Of a stretch of 64,000 bases of DNA, positions 36,443-45,022 are shown piece after piece; position 1 is the first letter of the stretch; each line of letters starts with the position of its first letter. Source of the DNA: Paracidovorax konjaci. Its GTDB lineage: Bacteria > Pseudomonadota > Gammaproteobacteria > Burkholderiales > Burkholderiaceae_C. The notes beneath the pieces were generated by a model. That model was not told the origin of the DNA, ran no database searches, and saw only the letters and a program-made list of their open reading frames with translations. Position numbers and translations under genes: made by a program. The DNA is taken from assembly GCF_900112675.1 (NCBI RefSeq), contig NZ_FOMQ01000016.1:1-64000 (forward strand). Direction: 5' to 3'.

Positions 36443-36526
36443 TCAGCTCCCGGAACGCCCGGAGGCACGAAGGCGGCGCGGCGGCCGCAGGGGCGGGAAG
36501 GCGGAGAGGGCGGGCAGAGGGGTCAT
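36443..36526 (-). CDS. Putative 27-residue leader peptide before terC
   Basis: ATG 36526 is preceded at five bases by TGGAG. The frame encodes a Pro- and Arg-rich peptide (MTPLPALSAFPPLRPPRRLR...) and ends with TGA four bases before the terC ATG. PPLRPPRR could stall ribosomes. Its existence rests on the start, the ribosome site and the spacing only. Confidence 0.4.
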   Translation of the reverse strand: MTPLPALSAFPPLRPPRRLRASGRSGS

Positions 36527-36622
36527 GGGCGCTCCATTCGAGGCGGAGGGGTTGGAAGAACAAAAAGATGGGCCGACTCTAGCGTGGCCTGCCATGCTCC
36601 AAAACCTGTGATATTGGTAGCA

Positions 36623-36645
36623 TAGCTTCGGTTTTTACGAAGTAT
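36623..36645. promoter_or_regulatory. Candidate LysR-type operator between terC and NhaR-like gene
   Basis: CTTCG (36626-36630), a 7-bp AT-rich spacer, CGAAG (36638-36642), extended by imperfect AT arms. It is an AT-rich island in the divergent region with the form of a T-N11-A site. Confidence 0.4.
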
Positions 36646-36713
36646 TGCGAAACGTTGGGTCACCGGGCGAAGCACCCGGGCCCCCGACGCGACGCTGCCC
36701 CAGCCACCCCGCC

Positions 36714-37622
36714 ATGAGCCAGAGCTTCAACTACCGCCACCTCTATTACTTCTGGGTCGTCGCCAAGGAGGGCGGCATGGCCCGCGCCGCCGAGCGGCTG
36801 GACATGGCGGTGCAGACCATCAGCGCCCAGGTGCGTGAACTGGAGAAGGCCCTGGGCGCGAGCCTGCTGCGTGCCGAGGGCCGCAAGCTCGTGCTCACCG
36901 ACGCCGGCGTGGCGGCCATGCACGAGGCCGACCACATCTTCGCACTGGGCGAGGAGCTGCCCCACCGCGTGCGCGAGGCCGCCACGGGCCGCACCGTGCG
37001 GCTGCACCTGGGCATCTCCGACGGCATCGCCAAGCTGGCCGTGCACCGTCTGCTGACGCCGGTGCTCGACGAGCCCCACCTGCGGCTGCTCTGCCACGAG
37101 GGCGAGTTCGAGCCCCTGCTGGCCGAGCTGGCGCTGCACAAGCTCGACGCGGTGCTGTCGGACCGGCCCGCCCCGCCCAACCCCGCCGTGAAGACCGCCA
37201 GCCAGCGCCTGGGCGCGAGCGCCATCGGCTGGTGGGCGCCGGCCGCCTGGGCCGCCGAGGCGCGGCGCGATTTCCCGCACAGCCTCGCGCAGGTGCCGGT
37301 GCTGCTGCCCACCGGGCACGCCGCCGTGCGGCCGCGCATCGACCACTGGCTGGAGCGCGAGCGCGTGCGCCCGCGCATCGCGGGCGAGTTCGAGGACAGC
37401 GCCCTGCTCAGCACCTTCGCCGAGGCCGGCATGGGCGTCATGCCCGCGCCGCTGCTGCTGGGCGCCCACCTGGAGCGCACCCACGCGCTGGAGCCCGTGG
37501 GCACCTCGGCCGAGGTGCACGAGGAGTTCCACCTCATCTACAGCGCACGCAAGGTGATGCACCCGCTGCTCACGCGCCTGGCCGAAGCCGGGGCGAGCGG
37601 GCTGGGTCTGGAGAACTCCTGA
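36714..37622 (+). CDS. NhaR-like LysR-family transcriptional regulator
   Basis: A 302-residue LysR protein. The N-terminus MSQSFNYRHLYYFWVVAKEGGMARAAERL with QTISAQVRELEKALGASL is closest to the NhaR branch. The ligand domain spans about residues 90-295. NhaR activates sodium/proton antiporter genes in enterics; here the divergent partner is a TerC-type metal exporter, so an ion-stress response is possible. ATG 36714 is the start that gives the canonical N-terminus. Confidence 0.9.
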   Translation: MSQSFNYRHLYYFWVVAKEGGMARAAERLDMAVQTISAQVRELEKALGASLLRAEGRKLVLTDAGVAAMHEADHIFALGEELPHRVREAATGRTVRLHLGISDGIAKLAVHRLLTPVLDEPHLRLLCHEGEFEPLLAELALHKLDAVLSDRPAPPNPAVKTASQRLGASAIGWWAPAAWAAEARRDFPHSLAQVPVLLPTGHAAVRPRIDHWLERERVRPRIAGEFEDSALLSTFAEAGMGVMPAPLLLGAHLERTHALEPVGTSAEVHEEFHLIYSARKVMHPLLTRLAEAGASGLGLENS

Positions 37623-37663
37623 ATTGATAGCAAACTATTGAATGGATACGGCGGCATGGGCAC
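37622..37663 (+). repeat. Dispersed repeat, copy E (truncated left arm)
   Basis: Begins at the last base of the LysR stop codon and lacks the first TTGCTA arm. Contains GATAGCAAACTATTGAATGG then ATACGGCGGCATGGGC. Confidence 0.85.
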
Positions 37664-37749
37664 ATAAACTGCCTGAAACTTGCCGCACATCATCTTCGCG
37701 GCACGCCGCGCGGAGCGCCCGCGCCGGGGCTTCCGCCACAATCGGGCCC

Positions 37750-38868
37750 ATGCCCTTCGCACCCCTCGCCAACGACACCTTCCTGCGCGCGTGCCGCCGC
37801 CAGGCCACCGACTACACGCCGCTCTGGCTCATGCGCCAGGCCGGGCGCTACCTGCCCGAGTACAAGGCCACGCGCGCGCGGGCCGGCAGCTTCATGGGGC
37901 TGGCCACCAACGTGGACTACGCCACCGAAGTGACGCTGCAGCCGCTAGAGCGCTTCCCGCTCGACGCAGCGATCCTGTTCTCCGACATCCTCACCGTGCC
38001 CGACGCCATGGGCCTGGGCCTGTCGTTCGCCGAGGGCGAGGGCCCGCGCTTCGCCCGGGTGGTGCGCGACGAGGCCGCCGTGTCGGCCCTGGCCGTGCCC
38101 GACATGGACAAGCTGCGCTACGTGTTCGACGCGGTAACCGGTATCCGCCGCGCGCTGAACGGCCGCGTGCCGCTGATCGGCTTCTCGGGCAGCCCCTGGA
38201 CCCTCGCCTGCTACATGGTGGAGGGCAAGGGCAGCGACGACTACCGGCAGGTCAAGACGCTGATGTACGCCCGCCCCGACCTGATGCACCGCATCCTGGC
38301 CGTGAACGCCGACGCCGTGGCTGCCTACCTCAACGCGCAGATCGACGCGGGCGCGCAGGCCGTGATGGTGTTCGACAGCTGGGGCGGCGTGCTGGCCGAC
38401 GGCGCCTTCCAGGCCTTCAGCCTGGCCTACACCGCGCGCGTGCTGGCACAGCTCCAGCGCACCGGCCCGGACGGCGCCGACGTGCCGCGCATCGTCTTCA
38501 CCAAGGGGGGCGCGCTCTGGCTGGACGCCATGGAGGGCCTGGATTGCGAAGTGCTGGGCCTGGACTGGACCGCCAATCTGGCCCGGGCGCGGGCCCTGGT
38601 GGGCGGCGCCCCGGGCGGCCCGGGCAAGGCCCTGCAGGGCAACCTCGACCCCAACGTGCTTTTCGCGCCGCCCGAGCGCATCGCCGAGCAGGCGCGCGCC
38701 GTGCTCGATGCCTTCGGTACGCCGCACACCGACCCCGCCACCACCGGCCCGACCCACATCTTCAACCTGGGCCACGGCATCAGCCAGTACACGCCGCCCG
38801 AGCATGTCTCGGCGCTGGTCGAGGCCGTGCACAGCCATTCGCGGGCGCAGCGCGCGGCCCGGGGCTGA
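37750..38868 (+). CDS. hemE: Uroporphyrinogen decarboxylase
   Basis: A 372-residue enzyme of haem synthesis that removes four carboxylates from uroporphyrinogen III in the cytoplasm. The signature [15 protein letters not shown] near residue 24 holds the Arg residues binding the substrate, [12 protein letters not shown] has the catalytic Asp, and [16 protein letters not shown] is the second signature. NLGHGI lies near the end. A -10-like CACAAT (37737-37742) lies seven bases before the ATG, so the message may be leaderless. It is followed by 648 bp of noncoding DNA and then priA. Confidence 0.97.
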   Translation: MPFAPLANDTFLRACRRQATDYTPLWLMRQAGRYLPEYKATRARAGSFMGLATNVDYATEVTLQPLERFPLDAAILFSDILTVPDAMGLGLSFAEGEGPRFARVVRDEAAVSALAVPDMDKLRYVFDAVTGIRRALNGRVPLIGFSGSPWTLACYMVEGKGSDDYRQVKTLMYARPDLMHRILAVNADAVAAYLNAQIDAGAQAVMVFDSWGGVLADGAFQAFSLAYTARVLAQLQRTGPDGADVPRIVFTKGGALWLDAMEGLDCEVLGLDWTANLARARALVGGAPGGPGKALQGNLDPNVLFAPPERIAEQARAVLDAFGTPHTDPATTGPTHIFNLGHGISQYTPPEHVSALVEAVHSHSRAQRAARG

Positions 38869-38908
38869 CGGCGCGGCGGTGGCCGGCAGGCCTGCGCGGG
38901 GTGGCGAG

Positions 38909-39439
38909 TTATGCACACCGCAGGCACCACGGCGGTGCAGCGGAGCGGGCGGCAGCCTCCTGGCGCGATCCGGCGCACTTTTTTTGCAGACACCGCCAAG
39001 TGCTTGATTCATAAAGGCACGGCCACCCCTGCCGCATTTGCGGGCATTCCAGCGGAAGCCCGTGTTTTCAAGGGCCGGGGCCGTCTGCGCAGCGGATATC
39101 AACAAAGTTATCCACAGAAATTCTGGATTTCCCCGAAATCCCTGTGAAATCAAGCACTTGCCGCTCGAAGTGCAGAAGATGCTGCATCCGGCAGACCCCG
39201 GCTACCACAGATTCGGCCCCACCAAGGCGCTTGACAAGCGAGTTATGCACACTTCCGGCGATGCGGCGGCGCAGCAATCCACAGGCGCAGGCATGCCAAA
39301 CGACATGAAACAACCCGCGCAAAGTCATTGATTCATAACGATTTCATGGGCCGCAACCCGCAATCCCCGGGCGCCGGCCGGGCCGCTGGCCCGGGCTTGC
39401 TCCCCGGGATATCCAGTGATGCCCACAAAGTTATCCACA
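38909..39439 (+). other. Cluster of four perfect DnaA boxes in hemE-priA gap
   Basis: TTATNCACA occurs on the same strand at 38909-38917 (TTATGCACA), 39108-39116 (TTATCCACA), 39243-39251 (TTATGCACA) and 39431-39439 (TTATCCACA). The gap 38869-39516 holds no gene that I see. It also holds AT-rich bits (for example ATTGATTCATAACGATTT at about 39328-39345) and an inverted repeat GGATTT/AAATCC near 39125-39141. This could regulate priA through DnaA, titrate DnaA, or be part of an origin; dnaA, dnaN, gyrB or par genes are not in the window. Confidence 0.75.
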
Positions 39440-39468
39440 ACTTCGGCAAAAACCGGCGCGCGTACGAT
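39431..39468 (+). promoter_or_regulatory. Candidate priA promoter overlapping a DnaA box
   Basis: A -10-like TACGAT lies at 39463-39468. The fourth DnaA box (39431-39439) directly precedes the place where a -35 would be (about 39440-39445), so DnaA binding could affect transcription. The predicted transcript starts some 40 bp before GTG 39517. Confidence 0.4.
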
Positions 39469-39516
39469 AGCGCCGCGCTTGCGGCAGACTCTCGCACCCT
39501 GCCCCCGCCATCGACC

Positions 39517-41703
39517 GTGCCCGCCCCTTCCCACGCTTCCTCCGTCCCCGCCACCGACCCGGCCGGCCTGCCTTCCGCAGGCGCGGCCGCCCGGGTATCG
39601 GTGGCCGTGCAGACGCCCGCGCACAGCGCCGTGGGCGATCTGCTCAGCTACGAGAGCGCCGTGCCGCTGGCGCCCGGCACGCTGGTGCGCGTGCCGCTGG
39701 GCGCCCGCGAGGTGCTGGGCGTCGTGTGGGACACGCCGGCCGATGCCGCGCCGCTGCCGGCCGGGGCCGCCGTGCGGCCCGTCGCCGGGGTGCTGGACGG
39801 GCTCGCGCCGCTGGATCCGGCCTGGCGCCGGCTCGTGGCCTTCGCGGCGCGCTACTACCAGCGGGCGCTGGGCGAGGTGGCGCTGGCCGCGCTGCCGCCG
39901 CAACTGCGCGACCTGAGTCCCGCACAGCTGGCCCGGCGGCTCAAGCGCGCGCCGGCCACCGCCGTGGGCGAGGCCGCCGCCAGCTATGCGCCCGACGCGT
40001 TCGCGCTGAGCGACGAGCAGCGCGCGGCCACCGAACGCATCGCCGCGGAGCCCGGGCCCTTCCTGCTCTACGGCAGCACCGGCAGCGGCAAGACCGAGGT
40101 GTACCTGCGCAGCGTGCAGCAGGCGCTGGCCGCGCGCCCCGGCGCGCAGGTGCTGGTGATGGTGCCGGAGATCAACCTCACGCCGCAGCTGGAGGCGCGC
40201 TTCCTCGCGCGCTTCGCGCCGCTCTACGGGGCGGACAGCGTGGTCTCGCTGCACAGCGGCATGACGAATCCGCAGCGGCTCAAGAGCTGGCTCGCGGCCC
40301 ACGCGGGCCAGGCGCGCATCGTGCTGGGCACGCGCATGGCGGTGTTCGCAAGCCTGCCGGGGCTGGCGCTCATCGTCGTGGACGAGGAGCACGACGCGAG
40401 CTACAAGCAGCAGGAGGGCGCGCGCTACTCGGCGCGGGACCTCGCCATCTGGCGCGGGCGCGAGCAGGGCGCGAAGGTGATCCTCGGCTCGGCCACGCCG
40501 TCGCTGGAGAGCTGGCACGCGAGCCGACCGCCCGAGGGCGGCGACCCCGGCGGCCGCTACCTGCGGCTGCACATGCCCAGCCGCATCGGCGCGGGCGCGC
40601 TGCCGCGCGTGCGGCTGGTGGACATGTCCCAGCAGCCGCGCGGCGCGGTGTTCTCGCCGCCGCTGGTCGCGGCCATCACGGAGCGCGTGGAGCGCGGCGA
40701 GCAGTGCCTGGTGCTGCTCAACCGGCGCGGCTTCGCGCCCGTGCTGCACTGCACCGAATGCGGCTGGAAGAGCGACTGCCCGCACTGCAGCGCCCACCAG
40801 GTGTTCCACAAGATCGACCGCTCGCTGCGCTGCCACCACTGCGGCTTCGCGCAGCGCGTGCCGTATGCCTGCCCGGGCTGCGGCAACCCGGACATCGCGC
40901 CGATCGGCCGCGGCACCGAGCAGCTCGAGGAGCAGCTCGCGCAACTGCTGCGCAACGTCATCACGCCGGAGCGCCGCGCCGCGCGCGTGGCCCGCATCGA
41001 TGCCGACACCACGCGGGCCAAGGGCGCGCTCGAAGAGCAACTGGCCCAGGTGCATGCGGGCGAGGTGGACGTGCTGGTGGGCACGCAGATGGTGGCCAAG
41101 GGGCACGACTTCCGGCGCATCACGCTGGTGGCCGCCGTGCAGCCCGACGGCGCGCTGTTCTCCAGCGATTTCCGCGCGCCCGAGCGGCTCTTCGCGCTGC
41201 TCATGCAGGCCGCGGGCCGCGCCGGGCGCGACGCGGGCTACGTGGCCGCGCAGGGCAGCCCCTGCGAGATGTGGGTGCAGACCTTCCATGCCGACCATGC
41301 CGTCTACGCCGCGCTGCGCCGGCACGACTACCCGGCCTTCGCCGCGCGCCAGCTCGCCGAGCGTGCCGAGGCCGCCATGCCGCCCTTCGCGTTCCAGGCG
41401 CTGGTGCGGGCCGACGCGCGCACGCAGGAGGTGGCGCAGGCCTTCCTGGGCGCGTGCTCGGCAGCCGCGCGCGAGGCCGCCCTGCCCGGGCTGGAGCACG
41501 TGACGCTGTTCCCGCCCGTGCCGCTCGCCATCCAGCGCGTGGCCAACGTAGAGCGCGCGCAGATGCTGCTGGAAAGCCCCAGCCGCGCGGCGCTGCAGCG
41601 CTTCCTTGCGGCCTGGCAGCCGCTGCTGCATGCCTGCCGCGCGGACCCGGCGCACCGCGGACTCGTGCGCTGGCTCGTGGACGTGGACCCGCTCGCCATC
41701 TGA
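39517..41703 (+). CDS. priA: Primosomal protein N' (replication restart helicase PriA)
   Basis: A 728-residue 3'-5' helicase that reloads the replisome at stalled forks. An N-terminal DNA-binding domain (about 30-110), Walker A GSTGSGKTE with K192, DEEHD box, and the zinc-binding insertion CTECGWKSDCPHC / CHHCGF / CPGCGN between the helicase lobes. GTQMVAKGHDF and QAAGRAGR are motifs V and VI. GTG 39517 is chosen because it follows the predicted promoter; earlier ATGs at 39328 and 39346 would lie upstream of it and within DnaA-box DNA. Confidence 0.93.
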   Translation: MPAPSHASSVPATDPAGLPSAGAAARVSVAVQTPAHSAVGDLLSYESAVPLAPGTLVRVPLGAREVLGVVWDTPADAAPLPAGAAVRPVAGVLDGLAPLDPAWRRLVAFAARYYQRALGEVALAALPPQLRDLSPAQLARRLKRAPATAVGEAAASYAPDAFALSDEQRAATERIAAEPGPFLLYGSTGSGKTEVYLRSVQQALAARPGAQVLVMVPEINLTPQLEARFLARFAPLYGADSVVSLHSGMTNPQRLKSWLAAHAGQARIVLGTRMAVFASLPGLALIVVDEEHDASYKQQEGARYSARDLAIWRGREQGAKVILGSATPSLESWHASRPPEGGDPGGRYLRLHMPSRIGAGALPRVRLVDMSQQPRGAVFSPPLVAAITERVERGEQCLVLLNRRGFAPVLHCTECGWKSDCPHCSAHQVFHKIDRSLRCHHCGFAQRVPYACPGCGNPDIAPIGRGTEQLEEQLAQLLRNVITPERRAARVARIDADTTRAKGALEEQLAQVHAGEVDVLVGTQMVAKGHDFRRITLVAAVQPDGALFSSDFRAPERLFALLMQAAGRAGRDAGYVAAQGSPCEMWVQTFHADHAVYAALRRHDYPAFAARQLAERAEAAMPPFAFQALVRADARTQEVAQAFLGACSAAAREAALPGLEHVTLFPPVPLAIQRVANVERAQMLLESPSRAALQRFLAAWQPLLHACRADPAHRGLVRWLVDVDPLAI

Positions 41704-41754
41704 CGCGCGCGCAGCGCGCTGGGGCCGCCCCGGACAGTTCCGAAGCGTTTTTGC

Positions 41755-41804
41755 CACCATGCCGCCGTTTTCATTGAATAGTTTGCTACATATTCAATAG
41801 CAAA
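41755..41804 (-). repeat. Dispersed 50-bp repeat, copy F
   Basis: Between priA and the effector gene. Minus-strand arms TTTGCTATTG and TAGCAAAC, then TATTCAATGAAAACGGCGGC and ATGGTGG. It may serve as a bidirectional terminator for the convergent genes on either side. Confidence 0.85.
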
Positions 41805-41819
41805 CCATGGCCACCGGAC

Positions 41820-44213
41820 TCAGGCGGCATGCAGGCTGCGGCCCTGGCGCCATTCGACCAGCGACTCGCGCTGTTCGAGGATGCGTTCCACCTTGTCCAG
41901 CCGGCCGAGGATCTGCTGAAGGTGCGCCAGGTTCGCGCCTTCGAGCGCCAGTGCCTGCTCACTGTGCCGGGTGAGGGCGCGCAGCGTGCGGGCGGCTGCG
42001 GCCACCTCGCCGTGGTCGATGATGCCCTGGGGGCTTGCCGTCACCAGCGCCGCGAGGCGTTGCCGGGCCTGCTCCACCAGCGTCCGCACGCCGGCCTGCG
42101 CGGCGGGGTCGTGCAGTGCGCTCCCCGCGCGCCCCTCTTCCATGTCGCGCAGTGCGCCATCGGTGCCGGCACCGGCGGGCACGGCGGCCGGTGTGGCCAG
42201 GGGAGCGAAGTGGCGCATGGAGGCGCTCATCGCCTGCTCCAGGTCGGTGTCCAGCGCGCGCATCTCGCCGCGCGCCTCGCTCCACAGCCGCTCCTGCTTG
42301 CGGTCGCGCCGGTCGTCCAGCCGCGAGGCCAGTTCGCCGCTGATGTCGCCCATCAGCGCCTTCCAGCCACTCCAGCCCAGCTCGCTGAAGAAGCTCTGGC
42401 CGGCCTGCTGCACCACGCTGCCGACGGACCGGTTCGATTCGTCGCTGCCGGGCACGCCGTAGTTTCCCCGCACGGACGAGGCGAACTGCAGCCCCGCCGC
42501 GGAGGCCACCGCGCCGATCACCACGTTGCCCCCCACGCTGCGCACGACGAAATCGCGCGAGGCGTGCAGGAAGCCCGAACCGGAACGGAACGCCTCGGCC
42601 AGCAGCGGCACGGCTTCCTGGGCCACGTTCCAGGCGAAGCCCGGCAGGCGGCGCGCATCCTTCCACTGCAGCGGCGGCTGCGCTTCGTCGGGCAGCGCCA
42701 GCCGGAACAGGTTGAGGCGCTGCGTGCCGCCCACCAGGTCGGGCACGACCACCTGGCCCGTGCCCTGCAGCGCCTTGGTCGTGTCCAGCACGGCCTTGTT
42801 CACGGCCGAGGCGCCGCCCGAGGCCACCGCGCCCCAGCCCAGCACCTTGAGCGGCGAGGCGAGCGCGGCGGCGGTGCTGGCCCAGCGCCGGAACGCATTC
42901 GCGCTGGCCGTGAGCACCGGCTTGAGCAGCGCGGCCTCGGCCTTGCCATCCATCACCTTCTGGCGCGTTTCCAGGCGCTTGCGGTCGTTGTAGACGGTAC
43001 CGCGCAGCGCATTGCGCGTGGGCCGGTCCACGCTGCCCGTCGTGGCGATGTGCCCTACCTCCGAATCCCGGATGGGCCGCCAGAAGCGCTTGGTGCCGTT
43101 CACCACCTCCAGCTGCACGGGCGCGGGCTCGGGCTCCAGCACCTTCGGGTCCACCGCCTTGAAGACGGGCAGGTTCGCCACGCGGGAGCGCCGGTCCATG
43201 GCCGGTATGACGATGGATTCGACCAGGTAATTGACGGGCCCGGCCGTCAGCCCGCCGAACACCGCCGGCCAGAGCTTGGCCGCGGTGGGCCCGTCCTCGT
43301 TGTCGCGCAGGGTCGAGATCGCGCCGCCGGAGGGCGTGCGCGTGGCCGAGGTCATGAAGCCCTTGAGGCTTTCGTAGGCGATGGCCACCGAGGCGCGCGA
43401 CACGCCCACGGCCTCCATGTCCTCGCGCATGCGGAAGCCGCCCTGGCTGCCGTAGGCCTTGTGCCGCTCCATGAGCCGGTCCGCGGCCCACGCGACGTAT
43501 TCGGCTTCCATCTGCGCCTGCTGTTCGGGCCGCACCCGCTCATCCGCGACCAGCGGCGCCATTTCCTGCTGCCCGGGCGGGACCGGCACCGGCCCGGCCG
43601 GCCGCAGCGTGGCGAGGTAGTCCGCAACCTGCGCGCGCAGCGCCTCGATGGTGACGGCCCCCGGCGTATCGCGGCGCTGGGCCTCCTCTTCGCGGCCCAC
43701 GCCGCGCGGCTCCACCGTGTCGAGGTCCATGGACGACGCCGAATGGCTGCGCGACAGCTCGTCGATGCTGGGCTGGCGCTCGTGCGTGCCGCCGGAGACA
43801 TCCAGGCGCATCGAATCGCCGAAATCGCTCAGTTCGTCCATTTCCCGGAAGGTGGAATAGAAGGTGTTGCGCGAGGAAGAGGCGCCGACATCGGAGGCGA
43901 TGTCCTGGCCGCTCTCCGGCACCGATACCGATACCGGCACCGGGATCGGCTGGGACCCGGGCACCCGCCCCGACCCGGTCCCCAGCCCCGACGGCGGCAG
44001 GCCCGTGCGCCGCTGCGACGCGGTGGCGTCCATCCGCGCCGAGGCGCTGCGCGGGCCGGTGCCCAGCTCCTGCAGCTCCTGCGGCGGCGCCGGCAGCGAA
44101 CGCGACGAAGGCGTGCGCGCGGTCCGCGCGCGCTGCGTCTGCCGATCGTCGAGCGAGCTGTCCGACCGCTCCGGAACACCCTGCAGCAGGGCGCGGCTGG
44201 GGCTGCCGATCAT
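41820..44213 (-). CDS. Large candidate type III effector (797 residues)
   Basis: No family recognised. About the first 200 residues are Ser/Pro/Arg/Gln-rich and low in complexity, as in a disordered secretion signal, with a Val/Pro stretch (PIPVPVSVSVPESG) near residue 90. From about 250 the protein looks folded and mostly helical. Weakly hydrophobic segments occur at about 455-485 (LASPLKVLGWGAVASGGAS) and 575-595 (GGNVVIGAVASAAGLQFASS). The C-terminal 130 residues are Ala/Gln/Leu-rich helices, probably coiled coil. ATG 44213 overlaps the chaperone stop (ATGA) and has GGGAG eight bases upstream. The pairing with a CesT-like chaperone and a PIP-box promoter strongly suggests injection into a host cell; the activity is unknown. 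Confidence 0.78.
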   Translation of the reverse strand: MIGSPSRALLQGVPERSDSSLDDRQTQRARTARTPSSRSLPAPPQELQELGTGPRSASARMDATASQRRTGLPPSGLGTGSGRVPGSQPIPVPVSVSVPESGQDIASDVGASSSRNTFYSTFREMDELSDFGDSMRLDVSGGTHERQPSIDELSRSHSASSMDLDTVEPRGVGREEEAQRRDTPGAVTIEALRAQVADYLATLRPAGPVPVPPGQQEMAPLVADERVRPEQQAQMEAEYVAWAADRLMERHKAYGSQGGFRMREDMEAVGVSRASVAIAYESLKGFMTSATRTPSGGAISTLRDNEDGPTAAKLWPAVFGGLTAGPVNYLVESIVIPAMDRRSRVANLPVFKAVDPKVLEPEPAPVQLEVVNGTKRFWRPIRDSEVGHIATTGSVDRPTRNALRGTVYNDRKRLETRQKVMDGKAEAALLKPVLTASANAFRRWASTAAALASPLKVLGWGAVASGGASAVNKAVLDTTKALQGTGQVVVPDLVGGTQRLNLFRLALPDEAQPPLQWKDARRLPGFAWNVAQEAVPLLAEAFRSGSGFLHASRDFVVRSVGGNVVIGAVASAAGLQFASSVRGNYGVPGSDESNRSVGSVVQQAGQSFFSELGWSGWKALMGDISGELASRLDDRRDRKQERLWSEARGEMRALDTDLEQAMSASMRHFAPLATPAAVPAGAGTDGALRDMEEGRAGSALHDPAAQAGVRTLVEQARQRLAALVTASPQGIIDHGEVAAAARTLRALTRHSEQALALEGANLAHLQQILGRLDKVERILEQRESLVEWRQGRSLHAA

Positions 44214-44683
44214 GCTGCGTCTCCCGGGCCGCCATCGGCCGCCAAAGGCTCGCCCGCCAGCACCTCCAGCGCGGCGCGCCCGAGCACGTGGCCGCGGTCC
44301 ATGTCGGCCGCCACCTGCGCGGCGTCGGCACTGGCCTGCAGGGGCCGCAGGGACAGCAGCTCGCCGCCCTCCATCAGGCCCAGGTGCCAGCCTTCCTCGC
44401 CCAGCAACTGCTCCTGCACGCCCAGCAGGCGCAGCACGTCCAGGCCGCCCAGTTCGGCGGCGGCCATCGGCAGCACCACTTCGGGGTAGGCGTGCCAGCC
44501 GGCCTCGGCGGCCCGCGCGTGGATGCGGCACAGCAGGCCCGAAGGGCCCATGAAGGGCTCGCCGGCCTCCACGGCCGCCAGGGTCTGCGGAGGGATGCCG
44601 AGGTGGATGCCGATCTGCGAGAGGAATGCACGCGCCGGATCGGCGCCTTTCAGCGCAGGGGATGCGGAAGAAGGGATGGGCAT
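44210..44683 (-). CDS. CesT-family type III secretion chaperone
   Basis: A 157-residue acidic protein of the usual size for class I effector chaperones. Residues 15-130 resemble the Tir-chaperone fold: ARAFLSQIGIHLGIPPQ, a hydrophobic strand with Cys (GLLCRIHARA), and GLMEGGELLSLRPLQ. AGGAA lies eight bases before ATG 44683. It overlaps the start of the 797-residue gene and is probably its dedicated chaperone, bound near the effector N-terminus to keep it secretable. Driven by the PIP box at 44778-44802. Confidence 0.82.
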   Translation of the reverse strand: MPIPSSASPALKGADPARAFLSQIGIHLGIPPQTLAAVEAGEPFMGPSGLLCRIHARAAEAGWHAYPEVVLPMAAAELGGLDVLRLLGVQEQLLGEEGWHLGLMEGGELLSLRPLQASADAAQVAADMDRGHVLGRAALEVLAGEPLAADGGPGDAA

Positions 44684-44741
44684 GGTGTGGATTTCCTGGG
44701 GCGACACATTGGGAAGCCGCGCAACCGCGGCAGACCCGGCC

Positions 44742-44802
44742 ACTGTCGAACCGCGATGTGACGGTCCCGTGACCACCGCGAAGCCGTTGCCGGGCAGGCG
44801 AA
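44742..44802 (-). promoter_or_regulatory. PIP box and -10 for chaperone-effector operon
   Basis: Minus strand: TTCGC (44798-44802), 15 bp, TTCGC (44778-44782), a perfect PIP box. After 30 bp comes GACAGT (44742-44747), which fits YANNNT except at the first base. Confidence 0.82.
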
Positions 44803-44892
44803 GCCGGCCCGCTCTGCGGCATGCACAGGCGTTATCCGGGCCATAACGCCCGCCACGGTGCGGGCCCGGCGGGCCGGCGCCAAGCGGCGGGT

Positions 44893-44954
44893 TTCGCATG
44901 CCCGCGCAGCGCTTCGCGCCGATGCGGCAGCCGACCGGGCGGTGCCAGCAGAGT
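44893..44954 (+). promoter_or_regulatory. PIP box and -10 for kinase-like effector gene
   Basis: TTCGC (44893-44897), 15 bp, TTCGC (44913-44917), 31 bp, CAGAGT (44949-44954). Perfect match to TTCGB-N15-TTCGB with YANNNT at 30-32 bp. It lies 90 bp from the divergent PIP box. Confidence 0.85.
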
Positions 44955-45022
44955 CACCGGAGCGGCAACCCGGCCAGAAGGCTCCTGTCCGCCGCCAGGA
45001 CCCACGGAGAAAGCAGAACACC

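Noticed and set aside
36439-36660. A yybP-ykoY manganese riboswitch before terC
   Set aside because: I looked for the conserved paired loops on the minus strand and could not recognise them; a covariance-model search would decide.
39328-39516. A longer priA start at ATG 39328
   Set aside because: It would place the start upstream of the predicted promoter and within DnaA-box DNA; the extra residues do not look like PriA.
38869-39516. Calling the DnaA-box region oriC outright
   Set aside because: No dnaA, dnaN, gyrB or par genes are nearby and the boxes are widely spaced; only a candidate DnaA-binding region is supported.
41829-44489. An 886-codon plus-strand frame opposite the 797-residue effector
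   Set aside because: Shadow frame; the minus strand has the chaperone overlap, ribosome sites and PIP promoter.
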